Shown here piece after piece: positions 11,677 through 24,200 of a stretch of 64,000 nt of DNA. Under the pieces are notes generated by a model. It was given only the letters and a program-made list of their open reading frames with translations. It was not told the DNA's origin and searched no databases. A program made the translations under genes and the position numbers. Position 1 is the stretch's first letter. Every line of letters starts with the position of its first letter. The stretch comes from Otatea glauca (taxonomy: Eukaryota > Streptophyta > Magnoliopsida > Poales > Poaceae), in assembly GCA_036346275.1 (NCBI GenBank), contig CM070730.1:2728309-2792308 (forward strand), written 5' to 3'.

Positions 11677-12340
11677 AAGTCTTTATTGTTCTAGACCGGT
11701 TTGTTTTTTTTTTGTAAATAGCTGTTGATCTAAGAAAACCACAGAAATAGTCCCTAAACAGTGAAATCCTACGGACGTGGAGTGCTGAAAATTTAATGGA
11801 TTTTCAGCGGTTCCGGTCCGTAGCATAATTTTTTAAAAAATTCGATCATCGAAACAGCTTTTTTTTATTTTCCAGCGGATGCAATGCGTGAAATTTTTTG
11901 AAAAAAATCCAGCAGTCTCCCACCGCTAGATTCCGCGATTTCCAGTGGTTGGGGACCGCTGGATTCACCCAGTTTTTTTCGCGCGAGAGAAAAACGAAAG
12001 CAAAAAAAGGAAAACAGAAAAGCAAAAAAAAATCCTGGCGAATCTAGCGGTCCCCAACCACTGGAAATCGCGGAATCTAGCGGTGGGAAACCACTGGTTT
12101 TTTTTCAAAAAATTCCGTGCATCGTGTCTGCTAGAAAATAAAAAAAGCTATTTCGGTGACCGGAAAAATTGAAAAAAATTATGCTGCGGACCGGAATTGC
12201 TGGAAATCCATTAAAAAAATTTCCAGCGCTCCACATCCGCAGGATTTCACTATTTAGGGGCTATTTCCTTGATTTTCTCGGATCAACAGCTATTTACGAA
12301 AAAAAAATAAAACAAACCGGACTAAAACATTAAAAAATTC
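11677..12340. mobile_element. Long inverted-repeat (foldback, Mutator-like) element with 10-bp target duplication
   Basis: The two halves fold on each other over nearly their whole length: the left arm from ctagaccggtttg through atttccagtggttgggg is repeated inverted as ccccaaccactggaaat through caaaccggac. The arms are about 300 bp each. The element is flanked by perfect direct repeats CCATTTTGCA at 11667-11676 and 12341-12350. Duplications of 9-10 bp with long terminal inverted repeats are typical of Mutator-like elements. It has no transposase. It lies 0.8-1.5 kb upstream of the KNOX start codon, so it is probably in the promoter region. Confidence 0.85.
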
Positions 12341-12691
12341 CCATTTTGCACTAGTATACTGTACATTAGAATACTATGAACCATGGCTGACCTAACCAAG
12401 AAAGAATTGTAAACGATGATAGAATTCTCCATGCAGTTCGAGCTATGGTTTTAGCTATTTTTTTTTCAAACAAAGGAAAACATGATCCATGCGAAAAGTT
12501 CCTACGCACGACTCTACCCCTTTGGAACACCATGGTGCAATTCGGTAGGCATCTTTCTTTAGCTTGGACATGCTTAGATTCTCAAACCTCACCCTCCTCC
12601 CCCACCTTCTCTCTCATCTCTCTTACCGGCCGGCCTTACTATACAACCTCTTTTCCCCCCTATCCTCTCATACCTTAAACCTCAAAACTTT

Positions 12692-12715
12692 TCTCTCTCT
12701 CTCTCTCTCTCTCTC
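12692..12715 (+). repeat. (TC)n tract in the KNOX leader or promoter
   Basis: Twelve TC units lie about 420 bp upstream of the start codon. CT-rich leaders are common in plant genes, and this may mark the region near the transcription start, but no convincing TATA box is placed. Confidence 0.8.
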
Positions 12716-13001
12716 ATCGTGTTATATTCCTCTCCATCCCAAGCGAGTTCCCCTAGCAGCAAGCTCTTCTCCGCTGATCCTCAGCTCGGTCGCCTTTCTT
12801 TTCCGGTTACCCCCCACCATAGGAACCATCGAAAAGACCCCTCACCATCTGCTTTGTGTCCTTGCTAACCAACTCCTCATTAAATCCCCCTTCCTCTCCG
12901 GCCTCTCCCTAGCCAGGTAGCTGCCTACTAGCTTAATTAGTTCGCTTCTTCTTAGAAATACACCCAACACCGCAGTACCGCACACGCGCACGCAAACGCA
13001 C

Positions 13002-13130
13002 ATGCACCAACCAAGAGCCAAGAAAGCTCTAGGTGCGTGCGGGTGCATCCAAGAAAGAGAGGAGGAGGAGATCGAGGAATCAAGGTCGATCGATATATAC
13101 AAGGTGGTGATCAGGGAGGAGGGAGCGTAG
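13002..13130 (+). promoter_or_regulatory. Upstream ORF in the KNOX 5' leader (42 codons)
   Basis: The only ATG I find between about 12600 and the main start codon opens here (MHQPRAKK...), reads 42 codons with an acidic middle, and stops at TAG 13128-13130, two bases before the main ATG at 13133. Its start context is weak (C at -3, C at +4); the main start has G at -3. Leaky scanning would therefore be needed for the main protein. Whether the transcript includes 13002 is inferred, not shown. Confidence 0.6.
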
Positions 13131-13132
13131 GC

Positions 13133-16100
13133 ATGAACATGGGCGTCAGCTTCACCGGCAGCATCGGCGGCGGCGAGTGCTCGTCCTCGTCGGCGACGGC
13201 CGCTGCAGCGGCAGCAGCCGCCGCTGCGGCCGCAGCAGCGGAGGCGGAGGAGCGGCAGCTGCTCAAGGGGGAGATCGCGGTCCACCCGCTGTGCGAGCAG
13301 CTGGTGGCGGCGCACGTGGGGTGCCTGCGCGTGGCGACGCCCATCGACCACCTCCCTCTCATCGATGCGCAGCTCGCGCAGTCCAGCGGCTTCCTCCACT
13401 CCTACGCCGCCCACCACCGCCACTTCCTCTCCCCGCACGACAAGCAGGAGCTCGACTCCTTCCTCGTACGTACTAGCTAGTCTTATTAATTCTGCATTTC
13501 TTGTATCCTACTCCCTTTGTTCAATTCTCATGTAGTATATTAGTTTTAATTGTACATGTTGAATTAAGGCAATAGTACAACATGACTATATATGTCAATA
13601 TAGGATGGTAAACAGAAACCATTATTTGGTGTACTAGCTAGCTAAGCTAAATTTTGCATGCTTGGATGTGTCAGATCATGTGGAGAGGCCTGGGTTTGCT
13701 CATGTGTGTGCATGTCTTGTAGATTGCATCGAACCCTAGCTAATTCTTTCTTTGCATGACGATGTGTATCGATGTGCAGGCACAGTACCTGATGCTGCTG
13801 TGCTCGTTCCGCGAGCAGCTGCAGCAGCACGTCCGGGTGCACGCCGTGGAGGCCGTCATGTCGTGCCGCGAGATCGAGCAATCCTTGCAGGACCTAACTG
13901 GTAAATATATCTGCATTATATTTCTCTCTCTGCCCCCCGCGTTTTTTTGGGTGCCACGAAGGTGTTATTAATTGCCTCAGGTTTTGGTGCAATTTTATTC
14001 CTCTTGCCAGTACTAGCTAGTTTGAATGGTACACGTACTGGTTTGTCTAGTTTGTTGCCGCTTGCAATTGCAAGCGTGCAAAGGTAAAATTAGTTGTAGT
14101 GTGTCTTCTTCCATGGCCTCTCAAGTCTCAACTCCCCATTCCCAAGTTGTGCATGCTGTGCCTTGCCTTCTAAGGCTTCCTCTCCACAGGTGCGTCGACC
14201 GGTGAGCCTAAAGAAATATACAACCGCACGTACCAAACATATCAACTTATTATACTCGAATCAAATCAACGGAACAAGAATTCAAAATTAAGAAGAATAC
14301 ATTCGGCTGGTTATTAACTAGGACTGGGTTGATATGATGGAGGCCCACATGGTAAAGCCGAACGGACCAACCCATTGAGATGGCAAGGACGAAAGAACTG
14401 AGAAATTTTTCCTGTTGTAGCATCTTAATTTTTTTTTAAAAAAAATTAGCCTGTCATATTTTTTTTTGAAGAATTGGCTCTCGGGCCCGCGAAAACTGCG
14501 TCCGGGAGGCGTTGCTCACCTTATGTAGTGGACTGGGGGCGCTGCAATGCCCCAGTCCGACACGTGGCATTGCAAAAACAAAAAAAGAGAGAAAATGCAT
14601 GCAGCAGATTGGAAGCACTGCATGCTACAGTAATTTTTGTTTTTTCCCCTGTGCAGAGGCTGGTTATGGAGAAAATACATTTTAATTTTATTAGGTTTTA
14701 TAAATGCATTATAATAGAAAAAAATTGCACGGCGGTTAGTTCTGAAAAAATAATTCTATGAGTAGTTCTGAAAAAATTGTACGGCGGCTAGTTCTGAAAA
14801 TCGCAGGTCCTACCACAAATATTTTGAGGACAATATAACACAATATATTTGAGGACCCATACTTTACGGACCCAATCACCGTTAATAATTATGCAGATCA
14901 AATTACTATCAATAATTCTGCGGGCCGTCAATATTTTTTTTTGTAGGCAATATTTTTTATTAGTTTTATTATTTCCCACAAAAAATATATTATTGACAGG
15001 CTGAAGAATTATTAACTCAATAGGACGTGCGATTTTCAGAACTAGCTGTCGTGCGATTTTTTAAAAAACTACTCGCAGAATTATTTTTTCAGGACTAGCC
15101 ATTGTGCGATTTTTTCCTATTATAATACATTTATAAAACTTAATAAAATTATAATGTATTTTTTTCAGAACTAGCCTCCTCAAATATATTGTGTTATATT
15201 ATGCCCCTCTGTAGAATATGGGTCCTCAAAATATTTGTGGTACGACGTGCGATTTTTTTCAGAACTAATCGTTGTGCAATTTTTTTCTATTATAATGCAT
15301 TTATAAACCTAATAAAATTAAAATGTAATTTTTCCATAACTAGCCTCCGCACAGCAAGAAAAAAAGAGGGAGAAAAAACAAAAATATTGTAGCATACAAC
15401 GCTTCTAGTCCGTTGCATGTATTTTCTCTCTTTTTTTTCAATGCCACGTGTCGGACTGGGGGTAGTGCAGCGCCCCCAGTCCGCTGCATAAGGTGTGCCG
15501 CGCCTCCTGGGAGCGGTTTTCACGGGCCCAGGGTCAATTCTGCAAAACATTTCCGACGGGGCTAATTTAAAAAAATAAGGAGCTACAACAGTAAAAATTT
15601 CAGAACTAGAGCCCTACCAAATTCCTCTTTTTCTTAGCATAAATTTCTCTCAGTTAAAAAGAAGCACAATCTCTTTTGTATCTTCTTTTCATCAACAGAG
15701 TCAAGGTTTTTAGATGCCCTCTGTTTTGCCATGCTAGCTGTGGTAAAACTTAACATTTCAGGCATTGATCCTGATGCTGTCTATTTTGAATTTTTTTCAT
15801 GAAATATTAATTGAGAGTTCATGGTATGTACTAATTGAAACAAATAAAATTTTGATACCGTGTCAAAATCAACAAGTAAATTTTGATACCTTGGTACGAG
15901 TATGCACAAAAGTGAAATGATCCTTTTGCACAAAAGACGCCGCTCGATATGGAGCTGGTAAGTGCCTCTCGTCCAACTAATTGATTCAGGCCAGGGTTCC
16001 CTTCAGTATCACATGACCCTGCAGGAAAGAAAAAGGTGTCACATGACACGACCATATAACTCTTCGTGGTCGTCCTCTTATTATAAGAAATCAGAATTGT

Positions 16101-18957
16101 GATATGTCGGACTTCAATTATATTCATTGCACTAGCTCCCTTGACAAGTGCGATACATATAATTAAGCTAGCTTCGAAAAAAGGCTGTTGTGATACAAGA
16201 AAAAGATGGTGAATATAGCTGTACATAGTTTGGCATGCATGCAAACTTGAATTATGAGTGGACAATTTTTTTGTTATTTTTCTCCCAAACTTTAGGTCAC
16301 TGAATTGAAGTTGAAGGTGTTGAATTACTACAGCACACTTTTGACATTCTAAAGTTTATTCAGTTGACATTTTTTTTGCGTTTCTACTTCTATTGGTTAC
16401 TTTTTGGCCATTACCTAGTTTGATCTCTAGCTAGCTTTCTTTTTAAGGCGTCTGATCTAGCTTGACGTCCAAACTAAACTTGCATGGGAAGCAGAGCGTC
16501 GCCATGCATGCATATGTTCTACCAAAACAATAATATATATATATATATATATATTACAATCACCTAAGGCACTATGATCTAAAATAGGTATTTTTCCTAT
16601 GTATTTGCATTCGAAAGTTTTTAAAAAATTTAGGATATTAAGTTTAACTAATTTACTAACTAGCGTTTTCGTGTAACTTGATGATTTGGAGTTGATGCTA
16701 TGTTATATATCTACCTATGCAGATTAAACCTTACTAGTTCCGTAGCGCTAGCTCTCTTGTAACTGTTTACATAAAGCGACTAGCTGCAAAATTCCAAGTG
16801 CGCATCTAGATCTAGTGTCCAATCAGCATGTCTTTTAACTGAGTACCTTTCAAGTTTCAAGTGGCCATGCGCATATATAGCTGGTACAATTGTCTAGCTC
16901 GATCTCACGTTTCAATTCTCCCGTGTCTCGCCGACGTCGACAAAGCCTTCATGCATGCCTCCGTACTGCCCAGCTAGCTTGCAGTAAATCTGAATACCAT
17001 CGAACTATTAGCTAGCTGATCTCCTCCACTTCTGCTTTAACCTAGCTTCTCCTATATATGACAATACGCCCATGATTAGTCAGAGATACATATCAATTAA
17101 CCAAAAAAGATAAGTTAATAAGGCATTAATGATGTTGTTGGTTTTGACTGGAATACTGGATGGATGGATGGATCAGGTGCGACATTGGACGAAGGGACGG
17201 GGGCGACGATGTCGGAGGACGAGGAGGAGCCGCAGATAATGGAGGGGGCGATGGATATGGGGTCGGATGCGCACGACATGATGGGCTTCGGCCCGCTCCT
17301 ACCGACGGACTCGGAGCGATCCCTCATGGAGAGGGTCAGACAGGAGCTTAAGATTGAACTCAAGCAGGTATATATACATATATACGTAATGCACGCATGC
17401 GTTCTTTCAGCTCCCAATCCCATGCATATATTTATATGTTTTGCGTGCAATATAATGCATGATCTCTCTAGCTAGTACACTGCAATTACCGGTAAAATCA
17501 CTTCAATTCTTTGTACGAAAATTGAGAAGACTAGCCTTTAGCTTCTTGTTGTCATAGTGTACTTTGAGAAATTGAGCCCTGCGGCGGGCACGTGCACATA
17601 CACGCTAAGGCTCTGTTGGGATAAATGGTAATTTTTTGAAAGAAATCCTAAAACATTCCAATAAAAATACCTCTAATCCAAACACCCCATAATTGGAGAT
17701 ATAATTTCTTTTATCAAGACAAATACAAGGTAATTATTCAAGCAACCAAATATATATTGCTATGACTGCTTAACTAATGGAGCATAAATAATTGCATTTG
17801 TGTCGGTCGTCGGATAGTCCAACCTGTGTAACACCTCAATTTTCTAGCTGGCACGGCTAGAGAACGTTTCTCATTGACAATAAGTTAGTTTGGTTTGTAG
17901 ATGTTCATATGTGATTTCTAGGATTTGATCACTTATTTATGCTTGATAGCCAAAGTTCGACTCACGAATTACATGTTAAGTGAGCTATTTACGCGAGTTT
18001 TCACTAGCCAATTATTACCGCTCCAAAAAAACTCTGTATTAGGAATTGAAAACATTAAAGTTTATATATTGTACTACATGACAAGCTGGATTACCTACAT
18101 GTTCATCTTGCACTTCACTGCTAATTAATTAGATCTTCTTCGTTCGTAGAGCTACACTGCTAAACTTAAAAAATTTCAAACTTTTTCACATGCCATATAT
18201 AGAGGAAATATCTACTTTAGATCATTGTGCCTAGGCATCATGCATGGTGTCCTTGTTAATTATAATACATATATACACCCACAAGTTCTTGATTCTTGCC
18301 ACCAAATTTCTATGCTCTAAATTTAGCTTCACTGCGTAACTAATTATATAAAATGCTACTTTTCAAAGCTGACGTACGTAATGTCAAATTCGTTACAGGG
18401 TTTCAAGTCAAGAATTGAGGACGTGAGAGAAGAAATATTGAGGAAGAGGAGGGCCGGTAAGTTGCCTGGGGACACCACCACCATACTGAAGCAATGGTGG
18501 CAGCAACACTCCAAGTGGCCATACCCCACGGTGAGTACATTGTACCTATCATGCATGCATGCAAGAATGCAACTAGCTGTCTACTACTACTAGTCGCCCT
18601 TCTTAGCTGTTCTCCAACTTGTTGGTTAAGCTTGCTTGCACGAAAAAATGCTTTCATGGGACACCTTCGTGCCTCACAATAATACTTGTACGATAAATTA
18701 ATTATGGTATCCGAAATAGATACTTCATTAGTAGCACGATGATTTTTTTTTTATTTTTTTAGTATATATATGCATGGGGAATTCAATAATAATAGTTGAG
18801 TGGCATTTTCTTGGCACAGGAAGATGATAAAGCAAAGCTTGTTGAAGAGACTGGCCTGCAGCTGAAACAAATCAACAACTGGTTCATCAATCAGAGGAAG
18901 CGCAACTGGCACAACAACTCTCAGACATCAACCCTTAAATCAAAGCGTAAAAGGTGA
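13133..18957 (+). CDS. KNAT7: Class II KNOX homeodomain protein, KNAT7-like (TALE family transcription factor)
   Basis: Five coding exons with GT-AG introns join cleanly: 13133-13465, 13780-13900, 17177-17367, 18399-18530, 18820-18957, giving 304 residues. Residues 23-36 are a run of 14 alanines. KNOX1 is at about 45-90 ([20 protein letters not shown]), KNOX2 at about 112-152 ([20 protein letters not shown]), an acidic linker with [14 protein letters not shown] at about 205-228, and the homeodomain at about 229-290 with the three-residue extension PYP (256-258) and [10 protein letters not shown] (280-289). The tail ends KSKRKR. The linker, [20 protein letters not shown] and length match KNAT7, a nuclear repressor linked to secondary-wall formation in Arabidopsis and rice. 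Intron 2 is 3.3 kb and carries a transposon. An intron may also interrupt the stop codon region (see 18954-19092). No disabling change is seen. Confidence 0.95.
14402..15601. mobile_element. 1.2-kb long inverted-repeat element (Mutator-like) inside KNOX intron 2
   Basis: The outer ends gaaatttttcctgttgtagc (14402) and its near-perfect inverse (ending 15601) enclose arms of several hundred bp. The block from ggactgggggcgctgcaatg to gacacgtggcattg on the left reappears inverted at 15440-15490, and the Pol-rich middle (cggcggctagttctgaaaa) recurs on both sides of about 15000. The flanks agaactgag (14394-14402) and cagaactag (15601-15609) suggest an imperfect 8-9 bp target duplication. It has no ORF of note. 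It is transcribed as part of the KNOX pre-mRNA and could form a long hairpin. Confidence 0.75.
16531..16555. repeat. (AT)n microsatellite in KNOX intron 2
   Basis: About 12 AT units. Confidence 0.85.
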
Positions 18958-19092
18958 GGTAACTAGCCAATACCCAACAATTAATTCGTTTCTCTGTAGC
19001 TTACTCAATAATCTTCATATATTTACCCTGTTTCAGTTAGGTTATAAGTACAACTTCTAACACGATGTGTTTTTTTGACTTGATATATGCAG
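18954..19092 (+). other. Optional terminal intron at the KNOX stop codon
   Basis: The last codons AAA AGG TGA contain a strong donor (AG/GTGAGG at 18954). An acceptor tatatgcag ends at 19092 and the next bases are again GTGA. Splicing would give AAA AG/G TGA, so the same residue and stop are restored. Protein sequence is therefore identical whether or not this intron is removed. Confidence 0.55.
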
Positions 19093-19096
19093 GTGA

Positions 19097-20249
19097 GATC
19101 GAGCTGCAAAGTATATACCTGACGTACCAACTCGCTAATCAAACGAAGACCATGGTGACAAACAAATAAGAACATCGATTCAAATGTATATCTAGTTATT
19201 AGTCAGAGGTGACAAGTTGATCGATGACATGTATACTAGTCTGACCACTGGCATATGCGTTGTAATTTTTGAGCTGATATATACTCAAAGAAAATATTCT
19301 TGTTATTGGTATAGTTTTTGTTGTGGGTGTACCGTGTACGTACATAATCCGAAGATTGATCATTTCCTGTGCATATATATTGATCACTCTGACCTTCTAC
19401 GAGCCAAATGACCCCAAAAGAAAAATGCACACCATTGCATATGCACATTTGTATATCGTCTACAATTCGTTTAAGAAAATAGTTGCTGTCAAAACGACGG
19501 GTGATGATGCATGGAAGGAACGGAATCTCTAGCAACGTGTGGGCCTTGTTTTAATTAGGTATACCAAACTGGAATTAGACTATTGGGAGATTGATTAGAC
19601 AATTAGGCCTAACCAACACCACAAGACAAATTAAGGCTGGCAATAGCCACCCTCTCATGACAATCCCAAAGTTTTCCAGCGTATAACAAAGCCTTCTCGC
19701 AGCAAGGGCACCAACCATATATTCATGCTTCTGATTAGTTTCTGGTTAGTATCGCATCATCGTCAATTCGTCATCTATACTATATGATGCATTCAAGTCT
19801 TGCAGATAATTATCGTTTTGCAAATTGTCAAATATTCCAATCAATTAATGCTGGAGCTAGCGCACAACTAGCTAATATATACGTCTCAACCAGCAAGGAC
19901 AACTCCGATGAGACCTCACTATGTTGGAATGATGCTCGTTGGTTCCCTGAAAATTGGTGCAACAGCAAAAAATAACACCGAGAAGCACAAGTTGAGGTTG
20001 CTGCCTATCTATTCATATCATCCTATGATGATGTGCTTGAAAGCTACTAGTTGGTTGAGTTTTTCTGTTCTTTTTTAAGTGCATAGTGGCCATTTGTGCA
20101 ACATGTACATAGGTAAATTCATTCATCTATTACATTCTCTACTGTCCTAACATTGTAACTCTTACGAAAAATGAAGTCAACGTACTTATGGCCGTTTACA
20201 AAAGCACTGTTACCCGTTTGTCGTTTTGCCCACCAAACATTTCTTGTTA
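19097..20249. other. KNOX 3' region and intergenic DNA
   Basis: This presumably includes the KNOX 3' untranslated region at its start. I see no further gene; short ORFs on both strands have no recognisable content. Confidence 0.4.
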
Positions 20250-20258
20250 TTTAACAAA

Positions 20259-20740
20259 GGAATAAGTCAACTATAAAACCGACTATTTAGCACCCTAAAC
20301 TTATAAAAAAACGAATCAATTTACACTTTAAGAAGGCATTGAAGAACGGTTTTGCTTACAGGTATCCAACTTACGGTGATTTTTGTGCTTTTTACTATGC
20401 TAGCAACCATGTCGTCGATTTTTGCTGATGTAGATCTAAATGAGAGAAGGAATGATAACAAGAAGAAGAAACAGAATGTGTATAGACAGAAAATAAGTGA
20501 GAAAGAGGTTAATGGTATTAATATCAATACCCTTGAATTTGACCATCATTACTAAAACTTTGATGACGTAGCTGCCAATATGGCGAAAACCATTTTGAGT
20601 GGGATCCGAATCATCAAAATCGTCTTAAGAGTGTAAATTGACCTGATTTTGTAAGTTTGACGAGTTAAATATCCAATTTTGTAGTTCCTCTTTTTAAATA
20701 GACTTTTTTGAAAGTTGAGGATATAAAATGAACTTATTCC
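20259..20740. mobile_element. Mutator-like MITE (482 bp)
   Basis: The ends GGAATAAGT and its inverse match, and inner blocks (aatcaatttacactttaag on the left, cttaagagtgtaaattga on the right) also pair. The flanks tttaacaaa (20250-20258) and tttaaaaaa (20741-20749) form a 9-bp target duplication with one difference. Confidence 0.65.
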
Positions 20741-21057
20741 TTTAAAAAATGCTAATATTCTCACCCTTTCGAGTTTAAAGTTCTTGTGAAAAAAGACAAA
20801 CAACTGACGCGACGGGGTCGCTCATGGCCTCAACATTCAGGTCTAAGCCTAACATCATTCGCATTCACGCCCCAATTGTTGAAGCAACAATCTCCACAAA
20901 CAATGTTATCACCAAATTCAGACAAAACTTTTCAACATCTGAGTTGCACACTTTACTGCCGTTCCTTTATTCGGAGAACTATGTCCTCGAAACAGAAAGA
21001 TCATCACAGGAAGATGGTAATTTTACTTGACGAAATCTAAATGGAGTTGACATTTTA

Positions 21058-21140
21058 CCACCCAGAGGAAATCCGAATCAGTTCACAGTTTACCACCCAG
21101 AGGAAGTCCAAATGTAGTTCATAGTATATCACCCAGCCCA
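21058..21140. repeat. Short tandem repeat, about 41 bp unit, 2-3 copies
   Basis: Units begin with accacccagaggaa or a variant (21058, 21100) with a third partial copy at about 21130. It lies just beyond the 3' end of the PLAC8-like gene. Confidence 0.6.
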
Positions 21141-21257
21141 GTCACAGATCGATGAGTACCTTAAGATCACCTATAACACTACCACAATCCTACTGTTTAC
21201 ATGTTCACAGTATTTCGGCTGCCATACTAAGGCATCTCTCCAATTTCTGCACGTTCT

Positions 21258-24200
21258 TTATTTGCCATAGTAGCCTTGCGGAGGGTAGGAACCAGGTGGG
21301 GGGTAAGAACCAGGTGGAGGGTATGCACCACCCTGGCCCTGGGGGTAACCTGCTGGTGGGTAAGCAGCCGGGGGGTAACCTTGAGCAGGCGGAGGAGGTG
21401 GATAACCACCATAAGGCTGCCCATATGCTGGTTGTGGTGCATATCCAACTGGAGGCGGGATAGGCTGATCAATGCGTGACATTTGCTGCACTGGAGGCAC
21501 TGCCATGGGCTGTGGGCCAAACTTCCCATCCCTCTTGTCCATTTCAACTTTGTGTTGAGTCTGCACTTGCATTTCGGTGACATAGGATGGATATGTAAGG
21601 GTCCAGAAGAGTGATTCACTAGCTTATCGACAGATATGGATGTATATTTACCTGCATACAGGCGCAAACCCTGCATGGCAAAAGAATATCAACATTGGGG
21701 ACTTACATATGGAGAAGAGAAAAGACCAGAGGTATTATGAGAGCCTTACGTCCAGTAGACCATATCAGACATGCAGGAAAGGATCTGGGAAGCCTCTGAA
21801 AGTTCCTCGCTACCAACAATAGCTGCAACTAGAGAGAAGATGCAAGCAACTTGTTGAAGGCAGAACATGAAACCCTGAAGTGAAAGGTGGCATTCAGTAC
21901 AGAGTTGTAAAAAAAAGACAATAGGAACTATAAATAAAAGTTGGGTAAGAAAAAGCAAGGGTAGGAGGGCAGTGATGGTACAATGATGCAGTTGTCACAC
22001 TGAGTTGTCTGTATGTTGAATTCATCTTGCAGCAAGAAGCGAGTTGAAGCAACTGAATTACCAAAGCACAGAAACACCTGAAAAGAAAATATTAGTTCAA
22101 CTTGGACACAAATCTAACCTACGTTAAAACTACATTGACGATATCGGAGGCTTGACTCTGAGAAATTGAGCTTTACATCATTCTATTCTACAATGGTCAG
22201 TCTACTGATCAAATAGCCTAAAAATCAAGGCTGGCTAAATAATCTACCTCAAGCATCATTTTGAGCTGCAGTGCTCTTTCATACCAAAAAAGTGATGAGA
22301 TGTAGATATTGTCATACTGCACTGTGTTTGAAACTATCAGATATGCCATGAAATAAGCAAGTAATTTGAGCCTAGAAAATATGAACACCTAGATAAAATC
22401 CATAGTCACCGGATTCGCTGTAAAGCCCCGCGAATCGCGAAACAGATTCGTCGAACCCGAACAGGTTTAGGGTACGGTGGTTCGTGTTCGCAGTGGAAAT
22501 TGGAAGAAGAAGTGGCGAATCCGAATTCCGTACCGTGACTCGGACGAACCGCGTTTCTAGTAACTATGATAAAATCAGTACAAAATACTAGCAATCAAAT
22601 AATCAATAGTTGGAGCCTAGGAATTATGAAAACTAATTAATATCAGTACAACAATACTGGTAATCAAATAATCAATAGAAGGAGCAATCAATTATCATAT
22701 CCACATGAGAACCATTAGATATGTCGCATATGGAATCCAACCGCATCAAGGTCATCAGCTAAGAGGTATAGTAAGAGGAAACTGCAGTGCAAAAGTACAA
22801 AATGGGCCTTGTACCTCAGTTGCAAGACAGAATTCTGGGCATCTGCTTTCACCACACCTCCCACTGCACGGCATATAGCCAGCACAACAGACATATCTAC
22901 AGCACACAGGAGCACAAAGGGAATCAGGGGATCGAACTAAAAATTTTCACTTCTAACTGTAACAAGAACAGTATAGAATGCACGCTACCTCGACATGTCA
23001 TTATAGAGCGCCCTTTTGCGAAGCATGTATGACACACATGGTCCACTGAACAGAAAAGGGAAATGCAGCACATTAACAAGTGGGCAAAAATCTTCACATT
23101 TCAAAATGCTAATTCTGTCCACCGAATGCCACCACATTATATTGTTCCACATGCTAGAAAATCACAGTACAAATTGATGAAACATACTAGAGGCCAGAGC
23201 CCTTCCTTTTAAAATGCAATGCCTTTAGAAATGCTGGGTGCCCCACAAGATTAAGTTCTTCATATGATTTATTATGAATAATTACATAGTCTGGAATGAA
23301 CTTAAAAGCAGAAATTGGACAGAAAATGAACACTGTTGGCAAAGAGGAAACAACATATCACATATTTTTCTCAATGTCCTTTGGTGCAATTGATGTGGCG
23401 TTACTTTAGTCATGGACACAATGCAGTGGGACAGTTTTCCTTGTCTATGTTGATCTCTACAACAACTGGTTTCCGGGCGCGCGGGGATAAGTTAAGAGGA
23501 AGCTGAAATCTTTCTTTTTTTCACTTTGCAGGTGCTGCATGGGCTGTGTGAACTAGTCACAACGATAAGGTTTTATTTGAACATAAACCTGCCGAACCAG
23601 TGGAATTCGACCTTCAAAATGGTTTATTCCTTGCAGCTGTGAAGGAAACTTATGCCAGTTGAGGAGGTAATTGCTTGCCATGCTTTAGTTTATTTCCTGT
23701 CCAATAATTGATTTACTTTTGTGTGTTGTTGTAACTCTCATGTATCATGGGCTATTCGAACCACATAGGTTTCAAGACATGCCTCATGTAATATTCTAGG
23801 TCTTACTGCTTAAGCCACTATAAACTATGTACTCCTTTTAATCTTTCAGTTTCTTTTGAATAAAGGGAACTCGGAGCTCGCTGTTCTTCAGTCTAAAATG
23901 GTAGACGGCCACTAATTATCACACGCATGTTTGGCAAAGGTTCATCTGTGAATGTATGCTCCGACATGTCTTCTATGTCACAATCTATTCTTAACAAACA
24001 TAATCTGGCCTGATTTAAAAGATCAAAACAGCCACATAATAGCCAGACCTGCCTAGTTATTAAAGCATTCGGTCCTGGCCTCCCGGGCATTTGTACGGTC
24101 GCTAGTAACTCTAACAGCACAATGCAGAATCAACACAGAGTTGCCATAATCGAAATCCCCTTGAACCTTAACAATATTCTCAAATAACAAGGATAAAGTC

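Noticed and set aside
12842..13438. 198-codon minus-strand ORF over KNOX exon 1
   Set aside because: Antisense shadow of the GC-rich first exon.
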